Assembly: GCA_031399315.1 (NCBI GenBank) | Contig: JANNOS010000056.1 | Span: 1 to 44,981, forward strand | DNA length: 44,981 bases | Direction: 5' to 3' | Source of the DNA: Methylotenera_A sp031399315 | Lineage (GTDB): Bacteria > Pseudomonadota > Gammaproteobacteria > Burkholderiales > Methylophilaceae | Shown here: one piece after another, positions 41,767 through 44,981 of the stretch | Position numbering within the stretch: position 1 is the first letter of the stretch | Layout of the letters: every line of letters begins with the position of its first letter | Program-made: the position numbers and the translations under genes | The notes under the pieces: model-generated | What the model saw: only the letters and a program-made list of their open reading frames with translations | What the model was told of the DNA's origin: nothing | Database searches by the model: none

Positions 41767-43560
41767 GTGAAAAACATCCGTAACTTTTCCATTATCGCGC
41801 ACATCGACCACGGTAAATCGACGCTGGCTGACCGCATTATTCATTTATGTGGCGGCTTGGAAGACCGTGAAATGGAAGCGCAAGTGCTTGATTCTATGGA
41901 TATTGAGCGTGAGCGCGGCATTACCATTAAGGCGCAAACTGCGGCCTTGCAATACAAGGCAGATGATGGTCAAATTTATAACTTAAACTTAATCGATACT
42001 CCCGGCCACGTGGATTTTAGCTACGAGGTTTCACGTAGCTTATCTGCCTGTGAGGGCGCGTTGCTAGTGGTGGATGCTTCGCAAGGGGTTGAGGCGCAAA
42101 GTGTAGCCAATTGCTATACTGCGCTGGATTTAGGCGTAGAAGTGACAGCGGTATTGAACAAAATTGATTTGCCATCGGCTGACCCAGAACGGGTAAAACA
42201 AGAGATTGAAGATGTGATTGGTGTGGATGCTTCGGATGCCGCACTGTGTTCAGCTAAGACTGGCTTGGGTGTGCGTGATGTGCTAGAAGCTGTGATTAAA
42301 AAAGTACCGCCGCCAAAAGGCGATGTGGATGCACCTCTGAAGGCATTAGTGATTGATGCTTGGTTCGATAACTACGTTGGTGTAGTCATGCTGGTGCGTG
42401 TAATCGATGGTGTGCTTAAGCCCAAAGAAAAAATTCGCTTAATGGCGACTGGCGCGCAACATTTGTGCGAGCAAGTCGGTGTATTCACACCAAAATCTTT
42501 ACAAAAAACTTCGCTTTCTGCCGGTGAAGTAGGTTTTGTGATTGCCGGCATTAAATCGCTAGAAGACGCTAAAGTGGGCGATACAGTGACGCACACTGAC
42601 CGTCAAGCGGCTGAGCCATTGGCAGGGTTTAAAGAGGTGAAACCGCAAGTGTTTGCGGGGCTTTATCCAGTTGAATCGAATCAATTTGAAGCATTAAGAA
42701 CAGCATTAGAGAAATTAAGCTTGAATGATGCTTCTCTTTTATTTGAGCCAGAAAATTCAACAGCTTTAGGTTTTGGTTTTAGATGCGGTTTTTTAGGCTT
42801 GCTGCACATGGAAATTGTGCAAGAACGCTTAGAGCGTGAATACGACATGGACTTGATTACCACCGCGCCCACCGTGGTTTATGAGCTGCTGTTGAAAGAT
42901 GGCACATTACAGCAAATTGAGAATCCATCACGTTTACCAGATACGTCACGCATTGAAGAGATTCGCGAGCCAGTGATTAACGTAAATTTGCTGATGCCGC
43001 AAGATTACGTCGGCCCAGTGATGACGTTATGTAACGGCAAGCGCGGCGTGCAGAAAAATATGCAATATATGGGCAGGCAAGTAATGTTAAGCTATGAAAT
43101 GCCACTAAACGAAGTGGTGTTAGATTTTTTTGATAAGTTAAAATCGGTATCGCGTGGCTATGCCAGTATGGATTATGAATTTTTAGAGTTTCGCGCAGCA
43201 GATTTAGTCAAGCTTGATATTATGGTCAATGGCGAGCGCGTAGATGCACTGAGTTTGATTGTACACCGCGCCAATAGTCGTTACCGTGGTGGTCAAGTGG
43301 CAGAGAAAATGCGCGAGCTGATTCCGCGTCAAATGTTTGATGTGGCGATTCAAGCCAGCATTGGCGCAACTATTATTGCACGTGAAACGGTAAAAGCCAT
43401 GCGTAAAAACGTGATTGCTAAATGTTACGGCGGCGATGTTTCACGCAAACGCAAGTTACTAGATAAACAAAAAGAAGGTAAAAAGCGCATGAAACAAGTG
43501 GGTAATGTAGAGATTCCACAAGAAGCGTTTTTAGCGATATTAAGAGTTGAAGATAAGTAG
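41767..43560 (+). CDS. lepA: Translation elongation factor 4 (LepA)
   Basis: 597-aa GTPase of the ribosome. G1 is AHIDHGKST, the switch region is ERERGITIKAQ, G3 is DTPGHVDFSYEV and G4 is NKIDLPSADP. The unique C-terminal LepA domain is present (VNGERVDALSLIVHRANSRYRG and KCYGGDVSRKRKLLDKQKEGKKRMK). Start is GTG at 41767. First gene of the lepA-lepB-DUF4845-rnc group. Confidence 0.98.
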   Translation: MKNIRNFSIIAHIDHGKSTLADRIIHLCGGLEDREMEAQVLDSMDIERERGITIKAQTAALQYKADDGQIYNLNLIDTPGHVDFSYEVSRSLSACEGALLVVDASQGVEAQSVANCYTALDLGVEVTAVLNKIDLPSADPERVKQEIEDVIGVDASDAALCSAKTGLGVRDVLEAVIKKVPPPKGDVDAPLKALVIDAWFDNYVGVVMLVRVIDGVLKPKEKIRLMATGAQHLCEQVGVFTPKSLQKTSLSAGEVGFVIAGIKSLEDAKVGDTVTHTDRQAAEPLAGFKEVKPQVFAGLYPVESNQFEALRTALEKLSLNDASLLFEPENSTALGFGFRCGFLGLLHMEIVQERLEREYDMDLITTAPTVVYELLLKDGTLQQIENPSRLPDTSRIEEIREPVINVNLLMPQDYVGPVMTLCNGKRGVQKNMQYMGRQVMLSYEMPLNEVVLDFFDKLKSVSRGYASMDYEFLEFRAADLVKLDIMVNGERVDALSLIVHRANSRYRGGQVAEKMRELIPRQMFDVAIQASIGATIIARETVKAMRKNVIAKCYGGDVSRKRKLLDKQKEGKKRMKQVGNVEIPQEAFLAILRVEDK

Positions 43561-43585
43561 TTTTAGACTAAATTAAGGTTTAAGT

Positions 43586-44365
43586 ATGTATTTTGCATTA
43601 TTTATGTTGTTGATTTTAATCATAACAGGCTTGATTTGGCTGTTAGATATTCTTGTGTTACGTAAAAACCGCTTGGTTGGCGTGGATGATCCTTGGTATG
43701 TGGAATATGCAAAAAGTTTTTTCCCGGTGATTTTATTGGTATTTACCTTGCGTTCATTTTTGGTAGAGCCATTTAAAATTCCATCGGGTTCGATGATGCC
43801 CACATTGTTAGCAGGCGATTATATTTTGGTGAATAAATTTACCTATGGTTTGCGCGTGCCAATTTCAAATAATACTATTTTTGAAATCAGCCAACCAAAA
43901 CGGGGTGATGTGTTTGTGTTTCACTATCCCCCAGAGCCAACAATTGATTACATTAAGCGAGTCGTAGGTTTGCCTGGTGACACAATTCAATACCAAGATA
44001 AAAAATTAATTATTAATGGCAAGCAGTTAGATGTGAAGTTTGAAAATAATTATGCATATGAAATGCAAGGCGCGAATATTATCAACGCACGTCGCTCAAA
44101 AGAACAATTAGGCGATGTAGCACACGATATTTTAATTCACGACATCCCTAACCAGTACAACTCAGATGCGCCTGGTGCTAAACTGCTCAATGGCGAAACG
44201 ATTACAGTGCCTGAAGGTAATTATTTTGCGATGGGTGATAATCGTGACAACAGTGCTGATAGTCGTGTATGGGGTTTTGTGCCAGAGCATAACCTAGTAG
44301 GTAAGGCATTTTTTATCTGGTTTAATTTTGATAAATTTGACAGAATAGGGTCTTCAATTCATTAA
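43586..44365 (+). CDS. lepB: Signal peptidase I (LepB)
   Basis: 259-aa inner-membrane protease that removes signal peptides. Two N-terminal membrane spans (about residues 3-25 and 45-60). Catalytic S69 in PSGSMMPTLLAGD and K124 in DYIKRVVGLPGD; the box E motif MGDNRDNSADSRVWGFVP is also present. Located 25 bp after lepA. Confidence 0.97.
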   Translation: MYFALFMLLILIITGLIWLLDILVLRKNRLVGVDDPWYVEYAKSFFPVILLVFTLRSFLVEPFKIPSGSMMPTLLAGDYILVNKFTYGLRVPISNNTIFEISQPKRGDVFVFHYPPEPTIDYIKRVVGLPGDTIQYQDKKLIINGKQLDVKFENNYAYEMQGANIINARRSKEQLGDVAHDILIHDIPNQYNSDAPGAKLLNGETITVPEGNYFAMGDNRDNSADSRVWGFVPEHNLVGKAFFIWFNFDKFDRIGSSIH

Positions 44366-44404
44366 CTTGAAGCACTTTATGAGACAAATTGTTAAGGAGG
44401 ATAT

Positions 44405-44776
44405 ATGCAAAAAAACATAGTAAATAAGCAGCAAGGGATGACATTTATTGGTTTGGTGCTAGTAGTTGCCGCAGTTATTTTTTTAGCTGTAATAGGTATG
44501 AAATTAGTTCCAGCCTATATTGAGTTTTTTGGTGTAAAAAAAATTATCACTAGTATCGGTGACGATACTAAGTTTAATGAAATGAGTAAACAAGATATAG
44601 TCACTGCGTTTAATAAGGGCGCTGATATAGGCTATGTTACAGTCATCAAAGGTTCAGACTTAGTGATTGCAAAAGATGAGTCAGGTAATGTAGTTACTGC
44701 GACTTATCAAGTGACGATACCAATTGTTGCCAATGCCAGCGTATTGTTAGATTTTAATGCCACTACTGCAAAATAA
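44405..44776 (+). CDS. DUF4845 family membrane protein
   Basis: 123 aa with one N-terminal membrane span (about residues 12-33) and a periplasmic domain of about 90 residues. This family commonly sits between lepB and rnc in betaproteobacteria; function unknown. The N-terminus KQQGMTFIGLVLVVAAV resembles a type IV prepilin leader (G followed by MT and a hydrophobic stretch) but lacks the usual Glu5. AAGGAGG four bases before the ATG gives a very strong ribosome-binding site. Confidence 0.88.
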   Translation: MQKNIVNKQQGMTFIGLVLVVAAVIFLAVIGMKLVPAYIEFFGVKKIITSIGDDTKFNEMSKQDIVTAFNKGADIGYVTVIKGSDLVIAKDESGNVVTATYQVTIPIVANASVLLDFNATTAK

Positions 44777-44788
44777 GCTATTGGAAAT

Positions 44789-44923
44789 ATGTCTATAGAT
44801 AGCCTTGCAATAGGTAAACTTGCTGGGCGCTTGGCCTATCAATTTAAAACGCCTGTATTGCTCACGCAGGCGCTCACACATCGCAGTTTTGCTGCAAACA
44901 ACAATGAGCGTCTGGAATTTTTG
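44789..44923 (+). CDS. rnc: Ribonuclease III, N-terminal fragment only
   Basis: 45 codons from ATG 44789 match the RNase III N-terminus (LAYQFKTPVLLTQALTHRSFAANNNERLEFL). The family then continues GDSVL, but here the frame reads REPPRRHRPRR instead. The match breaks at about 44924, so the gene is cut by what looks like an assembly junction. The start fits the conserved lepB-DUF4845-rnc order. Confidence 0.85.
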
Positions 44924-44981
44924 CGCGAACCGCCGCGTCGACATCGTCCGCGCCGGCTGAAGATCGCAGACGTTGCTTCAG
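44924..44981. other. Probable foreign (chimeric) 58-bp contig end
   Basis: About 39 of 58 bases are G or C (67%), against roughly 40-45% in the neighbouring genes. In the rnc frame it reads RRLKIADVAS, close to the first helix of LacI-family DNA-binding domains. It includes a CTGAAG ... CTTCAG inverted pair at the very end. Most likely sequence from another genome joined by assembly error; too short to identify further. Confidence 0.6.

Overview
This window looks like a chromosomal segment of a betaproteobacterium with moderate to low GC, most likely a methylotroph of the Methylophilaceae (Methylotenera-like). I infer this from the protein sequences and from three conserved gene blocks: trmJ/cysE/iscR-isc, nadB // rpoE-rseABC-mucD-lepA-lepB-rnc, and prfB-lysS. 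No taxonomic marker gene (rRNA) is present, and I see no tRNA, CRISPR array, prophage or insertion sequence.

Layout. (1) 1-2.7 kb: sulfate/thiosulfate ABC importer cysT(partial)-cysW-cysA. (2) 2.9-7.2 kb: a set of phosphate- and lipid-related genes: a HAD-IB phosphatase with a SemiSWEET-like protein, a PAP2 phosphatase, a secreted zinc-dependent phospholipase C-like protein, and a divergent GT4 glycosyltransferase. (3) 7.2-12 kb: pstSCAB-phoU on the minus strand. (4) 12.1-13.2 kb: MIP channel plus ArsC arsenate reductase, divergent from pstS. (5) 13.3-16.7 kb: prfB with its programmed +1 frameshift and lysS, separated by a RelBE/ParDE-type toxin-antitoxin pair. (6) 16.8-18.5 kb: phosphate-selective porin. 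(7) 18.6-26.6 kb: beta-carbonic anhydrase, then the ISC iron-sulfur operon on the minus strand with two cysteine desulfurase genes in tandem, iscR, and cysE upstream. (8) 26.7-37.1 kb: trmJ, suhB, mutS, slyD-like, a yaiI-type gene, rhlE, a small secreted protein, a secreted nuclease and nadB. (9) 37.2-44.9 kb: the sigma-E envelope-stress operon rpoE-rseA-rseB-rseC-mucD, then lepA-lepB-DUF4845-rnc.

Main result. Six sites with PhoB-box architecture (two CTGTCAT-like heptamers separated by 4 bp) lie upstream of pstS, the porin, the GT4, the Zn-PLC-like gene, the PAP2 gene and the HAD gene. Four of them (pstS, porin, GT4, HAD) also have a -10-like hexamer exactly 10 bp downstream. Together they suggest a Pho regulon that links phosphate import with membrane-phospholipid breakdown and glycolipid replacement. 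A secreted zinc PLC would stand in for the calcineurin-type PlcP enzyme known from other phosphate-starvation lipid-remodelling systems. This is a hypothesis from sequence only.

A second notable point is technical. The last ~58 bases stop matching RNase III in mid-gene, rise to about 67% GC and read like the start of a LacI-family regulator, so the right edge is probably a chimeric contig end.
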